Part shown: positions 1 to 8,871 of the stretch, in pieces
Layout of the letters: each line of letters starts with the position of its first letter
Position numbering within the stretch: position 1 is the stretch's first letter
Assembly (NCBI RefSeq): GCF_902459775.1
Contig: NZ_CABPSQ010000003.1
Location: forward strand, 248,001-312,000
DNA from: Pandoraea captiosa
Lineage (GTDB): Bacteria; Pseudomonadota; Gammaproteobacteria; Burkholderiales; Burkholderiaceae
Direction of reading: 5' to 3'
Length of the DNA: 64,000 nucleotides
Position numbers and translations under genes: made by a program
The notes under the pieces: generated by a model
Seen by the model: the letters and a program-made list of their open reading frames with translations, nothing else
Databases searched by the model: none
What the model was told of the DNA's origin: nothing

Positions 1-36
1 AGCCCGTAAATCCCGATTCCCTCACCGGAGCCTGTC

Positions 37-441
37 ATGATCGATGTCAAAACCGCCCCGTACGCTGCACTGCTGCTGCGCGTCTCGCTGGGTATCCTGT
101 TCCTTGCCCACCTGTCGCTCAAGGTGTTCGTCTTCACCGTCCCCGGCTTCGTGGGCTTCATGGGATCGCTTGGTCTGCCGCCCGTCGTCGCCTATGTCAC
201 GATGGCGCTGGAGCTCGTCGGTGGTCTGATGCTGATTACCGGCTTTTACGCACGCTGGGCAGCCCTCCCGCTCGCCGCGCTGATGCTCGGCACCATCGTC
301 TCGGTGCACGGCCACAATGGCTGGATGTTCGCCAACAAGGGCGGCGGCTGGGAATTCCCGGCGTTCTGGCTGGTGGCGTTGCTGGTCGTGGCGCTCCTCG
401 GTGACGGTGCATTCGCCCTTCGCCGCTCGCGCACGGCCTGA
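37..441 (+). CDS. DoxX family membrane protein
   Basis: A 134-residue, strongly hydrophobic protein with about four membrane segments. The N-terminal part (TAPYAALLLRVSLGILFLAH) and the Gly/Pro-rich loops are typical of DoxX/SURF4-like proteins. The family is linked to quinone or thiol redox work in the inner membrane, but this member's substrate is unknown. The ATG lies 9 nt after GGAG. A gene for an extradiol dioxygenase follows on the same strand about 100 bp downstream, a pairing I take as a small aromatic/redox unit. The gene is complete inside the window. Confidence 0.85.
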   Translation: MIDVKTAPYAALLLRVSLGILFLAHLSLKVFVFTVPGFVGFMGSLGLPPVVAYVTMALELVGGLMLITGFYARWAALPLAALMLGTIVSVHGHNGWMFANKGGGWEFPAFWLVALLVVALLGDGAFALRRSRTA

Positions 442-464
442 ATGCCTGCATCGACTGCTTCGCC

Positions 465-504
465 GTTTCGCAGTTTCGCCGTTTCGCCGTTTCGCCGTTT
501 CGCA
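465..504. repeat. 8-bp tandem repeat, five units
   Basis: Five consecutive copies of GTTTCGCM (last base A, C, C, C, A) lie between the DoxX and dioxygenase genes. There is no coding role. It is one of several short-unit repeats in this window and could vary in copy number between strains. Confidence 0.9.
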
Positions 505-544
505 GTCGTGATCTGTTTAGCGTAGTTTTGCCGGAGTCATTGCC

Positions 545-1372
545 ATGTCTGCCCTTCCCACCCTCTTCGTCTCCCACGGTTCGCCGCTGCTCGCGGTCGA
601 TCCCGGCCGCACCGGCCCGTTGTTGACGGCGCTGGGGCGTGCGGTGCCGCGTCCGCGCGAGATCCTCGTGATTTCGCCTCACTGGTCGACGCCCGCACCG
701 CGCGTGGGCAGCCTTGCGCAACAACGCACGATCCACGATTTCGGCGGCTTCCCGCGCGAACTGTACGAACTGGAGTACCCGGCGCCCGGCGCGCCTGCCC
801 TTGCCGAGCGCACTGCCCAGCGCCTGCGGGACGCCGGGCTACCCGCCGTCACCGACGACCAGTGGGGCCTCGATCACGGTGCGTGGGTGCCGCTGAGCTA
901 TCTGTACCCCGCAGCCGACATCCCGGTGACGCAGTTGTCGCTGCAACGCCAGATGCGTCCGGAATATCAGTACCGCCTCGGGCAAACGCTCGCCCCGCTG
1001 GCGCGTGAAGGCGTGCTGATCGTGGCGTCCGGCAGCTTCACGCACAATCTTCACGAGGTGTTCCGCGCTCCGTCGGAAGATCGTGCAGAGGCGCCGTATC
1101 TCGCCGAATTCGTCGCGTGGTTCACACAACACCTGGCCACGATGGATCTCGACGCGCTGTTCGATTACCGCGCTCGCGCACCGCACGCCGAACGTGCCCA
1201 TCCCACGGACGAGCACCTGCTGCCGATCTTCGTTGCGATGGGAGCGGCCGACAACGCTGTGCACCAGACGCACTTCGATACCGGAGCAACCTACGGCGCG
1301 CTGCGCATGGACGCCTTCGCATTCGGCAGCGCCGCGCCGTCGCTCGCCGAGGTGAACGCGCTGGCACAATAG
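545..1372 (+). CDS. ygiD: 4,5-DOPA-type extradiol dioxygenase (LigB family)
   Basis: A 275-residue LigB-superfamily enzyme that opens catechol-type rings by extradiol cleavage; the closest described group is the DODA/YgiD proteins acting on L-DOPA. Visible landmarks are LFVSHGSPLL near the N terminus, VISPHWSTP around residue 42, and WGLDHGAWVPL around residue 110. These carry the histidines expected to bind the single metal ion (Zn or Fe). Length matches the family (260-280). It probably shares a transcript with the upstream DoxX gene, and the LysR gene downstream on the same strand may control the pair. The true substrate is not visible from sequence. Confidence 0.88.
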   Translation: MSALPTLFVSHGSPLLAVDPGRTGPLLTALGRAVPRPREILVISPHWSTPAPRVGSLAQQRTIHDFGGFPRELYELEYPAPGAPALAERTAQRLRDAGLPAVTDDQWGLDHGAWVPLSYLYPAADIPVTQLSLQRQMRPEYQYRLGQTLAPLAREGVLIVASGSFTHNLHEVFRAPSEDRAEAPYLAEFVAWFTQHLATMDLDALFDYRARAPHAERAHPTDEHLLPIFVAMGAADNAVHQTHFDTGATYGALRMDAFAFGSAAPSLAEVNALAQ

Positions 1373-1493
1373 CGGCGTCAATGTTTGGGCTTGTTCGAGC
1401 TTGTTCGGGCTTGCGGCCACCCGCTGCGCCCGGATGTCCCGTCCGACATCCCGCCCGACATCCCGTCCCCCGTCTGAGGAGCTGTGCCCTGGC

Positions 1494-2405
1494 ATGAACA
1501 AACTTCGCGAGATCGAATGCTTCATCGCCGTGGTCGAGTCAGGCAGCTTCGTGAAGGCCGCCGACACGCTGGGCATTTCGAAGACGGCCGCCTCGCGCTA
1601 CGTCGCCGATCTGGAAGCGCGCCTGGGTACGCGGTTGCTTCAGCGCACCACGCGTCGCCTGTCGCTGACCGAGCCCGGGCAACGCTACGTCGAGCGTTGC
1701 CGCCAGATTCTGGCGGAACTCGACGAGGCCGACTCCATGGCCGGTGAGCAGGATGGGGAACCGACCGGGCCGCTGCGCATCAACGCGCCGCATACGTTCG
1801 GCGTGCTGCACCTCGCGCCGCTATGGCCCACGTTTCTCGCGCAGTTTCCCCAGGTTTCCCTCGACATCACGCTGAGTGACCGGCTCGTCGACATCGTCGA
1901 CGAAGGGTACGACCTGGCGATTCGCATCTCCCGTATGCCTGACTCCTCGCTCGTCCATCGACGGCTGGCCGGCACGCGTCTGGTGCTGTGTGCCTCGCCC
2001 GGATACCTTGCGCAACGCGGCACGCCGAAGCACCCGAGCGAACTCACCCGCCATGAAACGGTGGGCTACAGCTATTTCCTTCATCGTCGTGAATGGCATT
2101 TCGATGGCCCCGACGGTCCTGTGTCCGTTCAGACACATGCGCGGCTGATTGCCGACAATGGCGACACCTGCGTGGCCGCCGCCGTGGCGGGCAGCGGCAT
2201 CATTCTGCAACCGGCGTTTCTCGTGCAGGACGCGCTGCGCGACGGCCGTCTCGTCGAATTTCTGTCCGAATACACCCAGGGCGAGCGCGGCATCTATGTC
2301 GTGTACCCATCGCGCAAATACCTGAGCGCCAAGGTGCGCGCCATGATCGACTTCCTCGTCGAGGCATTCGCCATGCCGGGCTGGCGCGTTCTCGACAACC
2401 GATGA
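1494..2405 (+). CDS. LysR-type transcriptional regulator
   Basis: A 303-residue LysR regulator: winged helix-turn-helix at residues 1-60 (KLREIECFIAVVESGSFVKA, then a recognition helix with SKTAASRYVADLEARLG) and a C-terminal effector-binding domain. I chose the ATG at 1494 because the domain starts there and GAGGAG lies about 12 nt upstream; in-frame starts from 1401 would add a low-complexity Arg/Pro/Ser tail. It follows the DoxX/dioxygenase genes on the same strand, so they are its likely targets. That link is inference from position. Confidence 0.88.
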   Translation: MNKLREIECFIAVVESGSFVKAADTLGISKTAASRYVADLEARLGTRLLQRTTRRLSLTEPGQRYVERCRQILAELDEADSMAGEQDGEPTGPLRINAPHTFGVLHLAPLWPTFLAQFPQVSLDITLSDRLVDIVDEGYDLAIRISRMPDSSLVHRRLAGTRLVLCASPGYLAQRGTPKHPSELTRHETVGYSYFLHRREWHFDGPDGPVSVQTHARLIADNGDTCVAAAVAGSGIILQPAFLVQDALRDGRLVEFLSEYTQGERGIYVVYPSRKYLSAKVRAMIDFLVEAFAMPGWRVLDNR

Positions 2406-2595
2406 GCGTCGGCGACCCGCGAGATCGACGGCAAAGCCTTTTGGGGCAAGGTTGCACGGCCAGTTCGCCGCTCGCTCGCCACCGGTTCGCCGGCAACGTT
2501 CGTCGACGTGCTCGGGATGTGCCGCCATCCACCGCGAAAGCCCCTTGAACCGCACATCAACGGTCGGCAAAACACCGCATCACCACGGATATTTA

Positions 2596-2622
2596 TTGGC
2601 AACGGTATTTGTCACTTATACT
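2596..2622 (+). promoter_or_regulatory. Possible sigma-70 promoter for the CorC-like gene
   Basis: TTGGCA (2596-2601) and TATACT (2617-2622) are separated by 15 bp, shorter than ideal, in an AT-rich island of otherwise GC-rich DNA. Transcription would begin near 2629, about 23 nt before the TTG start proposed for the next gene. The fit supports that start, but the short spacer keeps confidence low. Confidence 0.35.
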
Positions 2623-2651
2623 GGTGGGCCTGTCGTCCCATTACTTTTATT

Positions 2652-4001
2652 TTGGAAAACTTTTTACTGATCGTCGCTGCGATCCTGCTGGTGTTCCTCA
2701 ACGGCTTTTTCGTGGCGGCGGAATTCGGCCTCGTCAAACTGCGCCAGACGCGCGTTCATGTCATTGCCCGCCAACGAGGTTGGCGCGGCCGTATCCTGGC
2801 CAAGGTCCATGGCCAACTCGATACCTACCTCTCCGCATGCCAACTGGGCATCACGCTCGCCTCGCTCGGTCTTGGCTGGATCGGTGAACCGGCCTTCGCG
2901 CGCATTCTCACGCCGCTGTTCGAAGTCGTCGGCGTCAGCTCCCCGGAACTGATCCACGCGCTGGCGTTCTTCATCGCGTTCTTCACGATTTCGTACCTGC
3001 ACATCGTCGTGGGCGAACTCGCCCCGAAATCGATGGCCCTGCGCATGCCGGAAGCCGTGTCCGTATGGACGGCGGCGCCGTTGTACGGCTTCTACTGGCT
3101 GATGTACCCGGCCATCTGGATCCTGAACCACAGCGCCAACCGTCTGCTGCGCTGGACCGGCCTCGACCCGTCTCATGGCGCCGACGCCCATTATTCGACC
3201 GACGAGATCAAACTGATTTTGCGCCGCGGCGCATCGAGCGAAAAGCTCTCGCGAGACGACTGGAACGTGGTCGCTTACGCTATCGATTTCAGCGATTTGA
3301 CCGTCTCCGACCTGATGCGGCCGATGAGCGAAGTCGCCGCATTTCGCCGCAACGCCACGTTCAAGCAGAACATGGATACGGCGTACCGTCACCGCTACAG
3401 CCGCTATCCGTTTTTCGACAACGATGGCGAAACCGTGCTCGGCGTCGTTCACCTCAAGGACCTGTTCCTCGCAGAACATCACGGGCAGCCCATCGAGGAT
3501 CTGGGCAGCATGGCGCGCCCGGTCGAGCGCGTGAAGCCCGACATGCCGGCACGCGAGCTGTTCAGCCGCTTTCGTCGGGGTGCGCCGCACTTTGCCATTG
3601 TGGGATGGCCGGACCAGAAGCCGATCGGCTTTCTGACGCTCGACAACTTGCTCTCCGCGCTGGTCGGCAAAATCCGTGACGAGTTCCGTCAGACGGAAGA
3701 CGACTGGACCCGCATGGAAGACGGCACGCTCATCGGACGCGGCAGCCTGCCGATCCTGACGCTCGAACGGGCACTGGGCATCGACATCCCGAGCGAGCAC
3801 GCGGAATCGGTCGGTGGCCTGATCATGAACGCGCTCGGCTACCTCCCGCGCGAAGGCCAGAAGGTCGACTTCGACGGCTTCTCGGTGGTCGTCAAGAAGA
3901 TGCAGGGTCCGCGCATCGTGCTGGTACGCATCTATCCCGACGGGGTTCGCGAAGCCCGCGGCGAGCCGCCCGATGTGGCGACACAGCAACGCGAGCATTG
4001 A
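2652..4001 (+). CDS. CNNM/CorC-type (HlyC/CorC family) membrane protein
   Basis: About 449 residues: an N-terminal DUF21/CNNM membrane domain (first helix LLIVAAILLVFLNGFFVAAE, about residues 5-200), two CBS domains (roughly 215-340; VSDLMRP marks the first) and a C-terminal CorC_HlyC domain. Family members are proposed Mg/Co transporters or regulators of divalent-cation export at the inner membrane. No ATG fits the conserved N terminus; the open frame extends back to an ATG at 2508, but residues before the first helix look non-native, so I propose TTG at 2652. No clear Shine-Dalgarno precedes it. A single gene with no obvious operon partner. Confidence 0.85.
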   Translation: MENFLLIVAAILLVFLNGFFVAAEFGLVKLRQTRVHVIARQRGWRGRILAKVHGQLDTYLSACQLGITLASLGLGWIGEPAFARILTPLFEVVGVSSPELIHALAFFIAFFTISYLHIVVGELAPKSMALRMPEAVSVWTAAPLYGFYWLMYPAIWILNHSANRLLRWTGLDPSHGADAHYSTDEIKLILRRGASSEKLSRDDWNVVAYAIDFSDLTVSDLMRPMSEVAAFRRNATFKQNMDTAYRHRYSRYPFFDNDGETVLGVVHLKDLFLAEHHGQPIEDLGSMARPVERVKPDMPARELFSRFRRGAPHFAIVGWPDQKPIGFLTLDNLLSALVGKIRDEFRQTEDDWTRMEDGTLIGRGSLPILTLERALGIDIPSEHAESVGGLIMNALGYLPREGQKVDFDGFSVVVKKMQGPRIVLVRIYPDGVREARGEPPDVATQQREH

Positions 4002-4164
4002 TCCCCGTTGATGCCCGTCGCGTTCCCTTGCCAGAATACGCACTATGCGTGACCCCGCCCGATAGAGGCACAACGATGGGTCACGCGAACGTGCGGGGCA
4101 AAAGCAGCACATAAGGTCGTCACAACGTCGCCGAGGTGATGTTGGACGACACGGGGAAGACGAC

Positions 4165-5295
4165 ATGGGGAAGTTGTCTCTCGACGCTCTGATCAGCACC
4201 TGCTACGACGGCGTGCTTGACGAAGCGTGCTGGGATCGCGCGCTGCGCGATTTCAACGAGTGGGTCGGTGGCATGGGATTCCATTCGGTGACGTGGGATC
4301 GCGAGCGTCACTGCGCCATACGCGACTCGACATCGCTGAGCGCCTCGCCCGATCTCATTCGCGAGTTCGTCGAGAAGCTGGCGCCGACCGACCCGCGCGT
4401 GGCGCTCATGCTGCGCCAGCCGGTCGGCCATGCCATGCGGTGCCACCATCACCTGAGCGATCGCTACGTCGCCCGTAGCGAGCTCTTCAACGAATTCCTC
4501 ATTCCCAACGGCGTGCGCTACACGTACGGCCTGCATCTGGACGGCGCCGACGGGACCAGCGAATTGCTGGCGATTCTGCGCAGTCCGGATCACGCACCGT
4601 TCGAAGACGCCGACGCCGCTCCCGAGTTGGAAACACTGACGAAACACATTGCGCGAGCAGCGCGTCTGCGTGCCGGCACGCGTCATCTGCAGGCGCAGGC
4701 GGCAATCGGCATGGCTGTGCTCGACCATCTCGACATGGCCATCGTCATTACCGACGCAACGAGCCATGTGCACTATCTGAACGTGGCCGCCCACCAGATT
4801 CTGGGCGACACGCGCAACGTCGGGATTCGTGCAGGGAAATTCTCGGCGTTGCTGCCGAGCGACGACCAGGCGATGCGGCGTCTGATCGCGGGCGCCACGG
4901 CGCCGATGCCCGTGGCGGGCAGCCATCGTCTTCACGGCGACAATCAACGCCATTGGGTGGTCACGGTGCTGCCGCTGCGCGAATCGCACGCATGCGCCGC
5001 GCCGTGGCAGCGACCGATGGCGATGCTCACGATCGGGGATCTGGACCGGCGCGTGACGTTCGGTCCCTACACGTTGAAGGTGCTGTTTGGGCTGTCACCG
5101 GGCGAGGCCCGGCTCGCGCAGGCGCTGGCCGAGGGCCGCGAGGTGGCGCAGTACGCGCAGGACGTCAACATTGCCGTGAACACCGCGCGCGCACAATTAC
5201 GTCACATTTTCGACAAGACCGGATGCCGTCGGCAGGCAGACCTGCTGCGCCTGCTGCACGCGATTCCGGCGCTGCGAATCGACGCGCCGGGCTGA
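4165..5295 (+). CDS. LuxR-type DNA-binding regulator
   Basis: A 376-residue protein with a C-terminal LuxR/GerE-type helix-turn-helix (about 310-370; FGLSPGEARLAQALAEG then NTARAQLRHIFDKTG). The first 300 residues look like a sensory or PAS-like region (VITDATSHVHYLNVAAHQIL near 190-210) with no recognisable acyl-homoserine-lactone pocket or receiver domain. GGGGAAG lies 7 nt before the ATG. It is an orphan regulator: no autoinducer synthase lies nearby, and the convergent neighbour is the flagellar brake gene ycgR. Confidence 0.8.
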   Translation: MGKLSLDALISTCYDGVLDEACWDRALRDFNEWVGGMGFHSVTWDRERHCAIRDSTSLSASPDLIREFVEKLAPTDPRVALMLRQPVGHAMRCHHHLSDRYVARSELFNEFLIPNGVRYTYGLHLDGADGTSELLAILRSPDHAPFEDADAAPELETLTKHIARAARLRAGTRHLQAQAAIGMAVLDHLDMAIVITDATSHVHYLNVAAHQILGDTRNVGIRAGKFSALLPSDDQAMRRLIAGATAPMPVAGSHRLHGDNQRHWVVTVLPLRESHACAAPWQRPMAMLTIGDLDRRVTFGPYTLKVLFGLSPGEARLAQALAEGREVAQYAQDVNIAVNTARAQLRHIFDKTGCRRQADLLRLLHAIPALRIDAPG

Positions 5296-5323
5296 GCGCC
5301 GACCCCGTGGGCTCGTCGCCGAT

Positions 5324-6091
5324 TTATCCGCGTGCGAACGCCTTGCGATTGAGTTCGAGCTGCGTGATGAGCTTTTGCAGACGCGACTCGGCCGTGCGCG
5401 AGAGTGCGATGAAGCGGCAGCCGATGTGATACTCGATGTCCTTTGCCAGCGGCACGGCGCGCACCGCGCAGACTTCCAGATCGACCTGCACCGTTCCGTA
5501 GTCGCGCAGCTCCATGTCGACCTGCATGAGCATCGAGCCCTTCGGAATTTCAGCGGCCGCCTCGGCCTTCGTGCGCAGGCCGACACCACCGAGCGACAGG
5601 TCGAACACGGCCAGACGCATCGGCGTCTCGTCGGGGAATTTGACAGTGCACTGATACGGATCGAGGATCGGCGTCTTCACGCGGAAATAGTCGCGGCGTT
5701 GCAGGCGCACGAGCGTTTCCGGATACGACGAATAGAACGCCGGATACCCTTCGTACTCACGCTCCTCCACGTCGCCGATCGGGAAATGCACCTGGATGCC
5801 TTCGGGCACGCCCACGAACAGCGCACGCTTGTTGGCGAGCAGCGCGCGGTTCTCCGTCTCGATGCCACCCCAATCGAAGTAGAAGCCGCGCGCTTGCGGT
5901 TCGACCTTGAGCAATCGCGTCACGAGCTGGCGCTGGCCGTTCGCGAAGTACACCGTCATGAAGTCGCCGCGCGTCGCCAGATGACGCAGCACGCCACCGA
6001 TCTCCAGCGGATTGCTGATGCGATAGGTGTCATGCAGTTGAGACTCTTCGTCCGTGGGCGCCGGTGTCACCTGCGGTTCTGTCGTTTCCAT
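5324..6091 (-). CDS. ycgR: Flagellar brake protein YcgR (c-di-GMP receptor)
   Basis: A 255-residue protein with an N-terminal YcgR domain and a C-terminal PilZ domain. Both c-di-GMP-binding motifs are present: the arginine motif in QRRDYFRV and the D/N-x-S-x-x-G motif as DLSLGG. In enterobacteria, c-di-GMP-loaded YcgR slows the flagellar motor. I use the ATG at 6091, preceded by AGAAGA at 7-nt spacing, rather than an upstream ATG at 6169 that adds an unrelated basic stretch. No flagellar genes are nearby. The window also encodes a diguanylate cyclase (YfiN) and an EAL protein that could set the signal it reads. Confidence 0.9.
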   Translation of the reverse strand: METTEPQVTPAPTDEESQLHDTYRISNPLEIGGVLRHLATRGDFMTVYFANGQRQLVTRLLKVEPQARGFYFDWGGIETENRALLANKRALFVGVPEGIQVHFPIGDVEEREYEGYPAFYSSYPETLVRLQRRDYFRVKTPILDPYQCTVKFPDETPMRLAVFDLSLGGVGLRTKAEAAAEIPKGSMLMQVDMELRDYGTVQVDLEVCAVRAVPLAKDIEYHIGCRFIALSRTAESRLQKLITQLELNRKAFARG

Positions 6092-6423
6092 ACCTGATCT
6101 TCTATTTGTCCCCGTGCGGGCCGCGCGAGCGCACGATCCGTACGTAATAAAGCCGTTGCGACGCGCCATGCCGCAGATCCTGGCACCGGCATCGCGACAT
6201 GAGGGAGTGCCCGTCGGTACTCGCCTGCCGTCTCATGCATCGGGTCAGGGACGTTGAGTCATGGACGTTAACGGTCACTGGCCGAAAATATTGAGTGCTT
6301 CTGCGCCCGAAGTTACTGCTCCCCGTATCGTGCGCCACACCCGGGCCTTCCCAAGCCCGCCTACCATGCTTTCATGCGCTTTCATGCGCTTGCCTGCGCT
6401 GCCCGACGACCCCCGTCGCCGGA
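6092..6423. other. Intergenic region between ycgR and the LysE-type gene
   Basis: This 332-bp stretch holds the upstream region of ycgR and the 3' side of the LysE-type exporter gene. A short direct repeat TTTCATGCGC occurs twice around 6369-6391. I see no convincing sigma-28 flagellar promoter, terminator or further gene. Confidence 0.5.
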
Positions 6424-7062
6424 TCAGCGATGTACTGCCGCCATCAATGCCCCGAAGCCCATGAACACGCCGCCGCTGATGCGATTGAACGCCTTGAGCA
6501 CGCGCGCTTCGCGCAGGTAGGGGGCGATGCGCAGGCCGCCGGTCGCGTACACCAGGTACCAGCTCATCTCAATGATGGCGAACGTGCCCAGCAGGATGGA
6601 GAACTGCGGCACCTTGGCCGCCGTCGGATCGATGAACTGGGGCAGAAACGCCGCAGCGAAGAGAATGGCCTTCGGATTGCTGGCAGCGACCAGGAAGCCC
6701 GCCTTGAAGAGCTTGCCGAAGCTCGCGTCGGCCGCCAGGGCAGGCGTTGCCAATGTGGCCGCTTCGTCCTGGCTACCCACCGGCCAGCGCCAGCTCTTGT
6801 AACCGAGGTAAATGAGGTATGCCGCGCCCGCGTATCGCAGGGTATCGAAGAGCATCGGCCAGGCCTTGAGCACCGCGCCCAGACCTGCGGCGGAAATCGA
6901 CATCATGGCGATGAGTGCCGTCATGCAGCCCGCCATCGTGCCGAGCGACGGACGCAGACCATGGCGCGCGCCATGCGTCATGACGAGCAACATGTTCGGC
7001 CCCGGCGTTGCCGAGACGAAAAAAACGGTGACCACATACAGCCACCACGTTTGCAGGCTCAT
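6424..7062 (-). CDS. LysE family amino-acid exporter
   Basis: A 212-residue inner-membrane protein with about six hydrophobic segments and the LysE/RhtB signature near the N terminus (VVTVFFVSATPGPNMLLVM). Family members export amino acids such as lysine, arginine, threonine or homoserine lactones; the substrate here is unknown. The ATG at 7062 is preceded by GAGGC at 6 nt. A longer frame reaching 7152 lacks the family start. No regulator gene is adjacent, unlike the second LysE-type gene in this window. Confidence 0.88.
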   Translation of the reverse strand: MSLQTWWLYVVTVFFVSATPGPNMLLVMTHGARHGLRPSLGTMAGCMTALIAMMSISAAGLGAVLKAWPMLFDTLRYAGAAYLIYLGYKSWRWPVGSQDEAATLATPALAADASFGKLFKAGFLVAASNPKAILFAAAFLPQFIDPTAAKVPQFSILLGTFAIIEMSWYLVYATGGLRIAPYLREARVLKAFNRISGGVFMGFGALMAAVHR

Positions 7063-7189
7063 GATTGCCTCGAAAAAAGCGTGTCGCGAAATCGATTTGG
7101 CATTGTAGCGTCGAACCGTGACGGTAGCATCGTCCGCGTGCACGTCCTGCACGATTCACCACGATGGCACACCAATCGGCAGGCGCGAA

Positions 7190-7232
7190 ACAAAAAACAA
7201 ACAGGCCCGATGACTTTCGTCATCGAGCCTGT
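7190..7232 (-). terminator. Rho-independent terminator of cspA
   Basis: An imperfect inverted repeat occupies 7201-7232 (ACAGGC..GATGAC, loop TTTC, GTCATC..GCCTGT). On the minus strand it is followed by a T-rich run (complement of 7187-7200). It sits about 60 nt after the cspA stop codon. Confidence 0.85.
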
Positions 7233-7292
7233 CGGTCACGAGATATCGCCCCGCCCGAAGGCCGAGGCAACATCGCGAGAAGCGCTCAGCCC

Positions 7293-7496
7293 TTAGATGG
7301 GCTTGATGTTCGCAGCTTGCTTGCCCTTCGGGCCAACCTTGACTTCGAACGAGACCTTTTGGTTCTCTTGCAGCGACTTGAAGCCGTCAACCTTCACTTC
7401 CGAGAAGTGAGCGAACAGGTCTTCACCGCCGGCGTCCGGGGTGATGAAGCCGAAGCCCTTTGCGTCGTTGAACCACTTAACAGTACCGGTTTCCAT
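7293..7496 (-). CDS. cspA: Cold-shock protein (CspA family)
   Basis: A 67-residue single OB-fold nucleic-acid chaperone. RNP1 reads KGFGFI and RNP2 reads DLFAHF; the start [18 protein letters not shown] is canonical for beta-proteobacterial Csp proteins. It binds single-stranded RNA and melts secondary structure. It has a near-consensus promoter, a leader of about 140 nt and its own terminator, the usual arrangement for post-transcriptional control of a Csp gene. Whether it responds to cold cannot be told from sequence. Confidence 0.96.
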   Translation of the reverse strand: METGTVKWFNDAKGFGFITPDAGGEDLFAHFSEVKVDGFKSLQENQKVSFEVKVGPKGKQAANIKPI

Positions 7497-7996
7497 GTTT
7501 TTTCCTAATAAAACAATAGCTTGAGGTCGGAATGACCTCGTGATGCGCTGACAATCAAGGGAAAATGAAGGACTAGAAACCAGCGAGAAGCAGGAAAACT
7601 ACGTCTGACAACAACTTCGCGGCTTGACAATCTGCAGTTGGTTTTATACGTGTCACACCGACGCTTGTCAACAGGGGAAATACCGCAAATTAAGTAACAA
7701 TTTCCGCAAATAGCGGGGAATTTGGGCGCTCTTTGGGTGTCCGACCCGCCGTTGCAGCCCGTACAATGGGCGTTTTGTCCCGCGCCCATGCCGTTGTCGC
7801 GCGTCCGGCCCGTGTTTTGTGCTGTCTGAAATCGTTTTCGAACGTTTTTCCCCTATTGGGCGCACATTCCCCCAAAGTGGCCGGACGGGAAAGATTCGCG
7901 ACCGTCGGCGGGCCTCCACCCCCAAGTTTTTTTATTTGCCCACGGATGGAGCCTAATCACCTCGCGCGATCCTTGCGATCGCAAACCGAAATTCGC
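7497..7996. other. cspA leader plus upstream region of the NlpD-like gene
   Basis: Positions 7497-7636 are the likely cspA 5' leader. Positions 7637-7711 hold the cspA promoter and paired upstream sites. The rest, to 7996, is the upstream region of the divergent NlpD-like gene. I found no convincing plus-strand promoter pair and no further gene in it. Confidence 0.6.
7643..7671 (-). promoter_or_regulatory. Strong sigma-70 promoter of cspA
   Basis: On the minus strand a perfect -35 TTGACA (7671-7666) and a -10 TATAAA (7648-7643) are separated by 17 bp. Transcription would start near 7636, giving a 5' leader of about 140 nt before the ATG at 7496, as in known cspA genes. Just upstream, CCGCAAAT occurs twice (7683-7690 and 7704-7711), 21 bp apart, that is two helical turns, and may be an activator or UP-element site. 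Confidence 0.85.
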
Positions 7997-8761
7997 ATGC
8001 CCGGCCAGTTCCACTGGCTCGCCCGGTGCCGCACGCATCTGATCAGTCTGGCCGTTTGCGCAACACTGGCCGCCTGCGCCGGTTCGCCGACCTATGGTCC
8101 GGTGCCCGCCGGCAGCTATCGGGTGCAATCCGGCGACACGCTCTACGGCATTGCACGGGCCAACAACGCGAGCACGGCCGATCTGGTGCGCTGGAACAGT
8201 TTGCCCGACGCCGACAAGATCGAAGTCGGTCAGGTATTGCGCGTGGTGCCGCCGCCCGGTGCGACGAGCACGCCCGCGCCGGCGGCTTCGTCAGGCGCCA
8301 GTGCGGCGACGCGGCCCCGCCCGCAGACCAAGCCATCGAAACCTGCCGCGAAGCCCGCACCGGCGCCGGCAGCCCCCCGCATAGCGACGAACAAGATTCC
8401 GATGACCTGGCCCGCCACGGGCAAGATCCTCGCAAACTACAACGGCAGCAGCAACAAAGGCATCGACATCGGCGGTCAGTCGGGAGACCCGATCTACGCT
8501 GCGGCGGCCGGCAAGGTGGTCTATGCCGGTAACGGCTTGCGTGGCTACGGCAATCTCGTGATGATTCAGCACGAAAACGGCTATCTCACGGCGTATGCGC
8601 ACAACCGGGAATTGCTGGTCAAGGAAGGCGCATCGGTCTCGAAGGGCCAGACGATTGCCAGGATGGGCGACACCGACTCGCACGGCATCGTCAAGCTGCA
8701 CTTCGAAGTGCGTCAAAAGGGCACGCCGTTCAATCCGAACGAGTTCCTGCCGCCGCGCTGA
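7997..8761 (+). CDS. nlpD: NlpD-like LysM/M23 lipoprotein (probable amidase activator)
   Basis: About 254 residues: a lipoprotein signal ending in LAAC, a LysM domain (YRVQSGDTLYGIARANN, near 40-85), an Ala/Pro/Lys-rich linker and a C-terminal LytM/M23 domain. The zinc-binding residues of active M23 peptidases are missing: the first His is Asn (NKGIDIGG) and the first His of HxH is Lys (KLHFEV). E. coli NlpD is degenerate in the same way and activates amidase AmiC, so I read this as an activator and not a hydrolase. ATG 7997 gives a normal signal; ATG 7946 is possible. It is not next to rpoS, unlike classical nlpD. Confidence 0.82.
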   Translation: MPGQFHWLARCRTHLISLAVCATLAACAGSPTYGPVPAGSYRVQSGDTLYGIARANNASTADLVRWNSLPDADKIEVGQVLRVVPPPGATSTPAPAASSGASAATRPRPQTKPSKPAAKPAPAPAAPRIATNKIPMTWPATGKILANYNGSSNKGIDIGGQSGDPIYAAAAGKVVYAGNGLRGYGNLVMIQHENGYLTAYAHNRELLVKEGASVSKGQTIARMGDTDSHGIVKLHFEVRQKGTPFNPNEFLPPR

Positions 8762-8791
8762 GCAACGCGCACGCAACCGGTCCGGCACATC

Positions 8792-8828
8792 AAAAAAAAC
8801 GGCAAGGCGCGATGCCTTGCCGTTTTTC
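8792..8828. terminator. Bidirectional terminator between nlpD-like gene and opgH
   Basis: A perfect 10-bp stem, ACGGCAAGGC / GCCTTGCCGT (8799-8808, 8814-8823) with a GCGAT loop, is flanked by A8 on the left and T5 on the right. It can end transcription from both converging genes. Confidence 0.92.
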
Positions 8829-8871
8829 ATTCGCCGTTCGAAGCGCAATCTGACCGTGGTGAGGCCGACGC

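Noticed and set aside
2664-4199. Long antisense frame opposite the CorC-like gene
   Set aside because: Low-complexity, Arg/Glu-rich translation with no family features; the plus strand encodes recognisable CBS and CorC domains.
4165-5295. Acyl-homoserine-lactone receptor
   Set aside because: LuxR-type helix-turn-helix is present but the N-terminal half lacks the Trp/Tyr/Asp set of the lactone pocket and there is no synthase gene.
6092-6423. Sigma-28 flagellar promoter for ycgR
   Set aside because: No TAAAGTTT-N11-GCCGATAA-like pair could be found on the correct strand.
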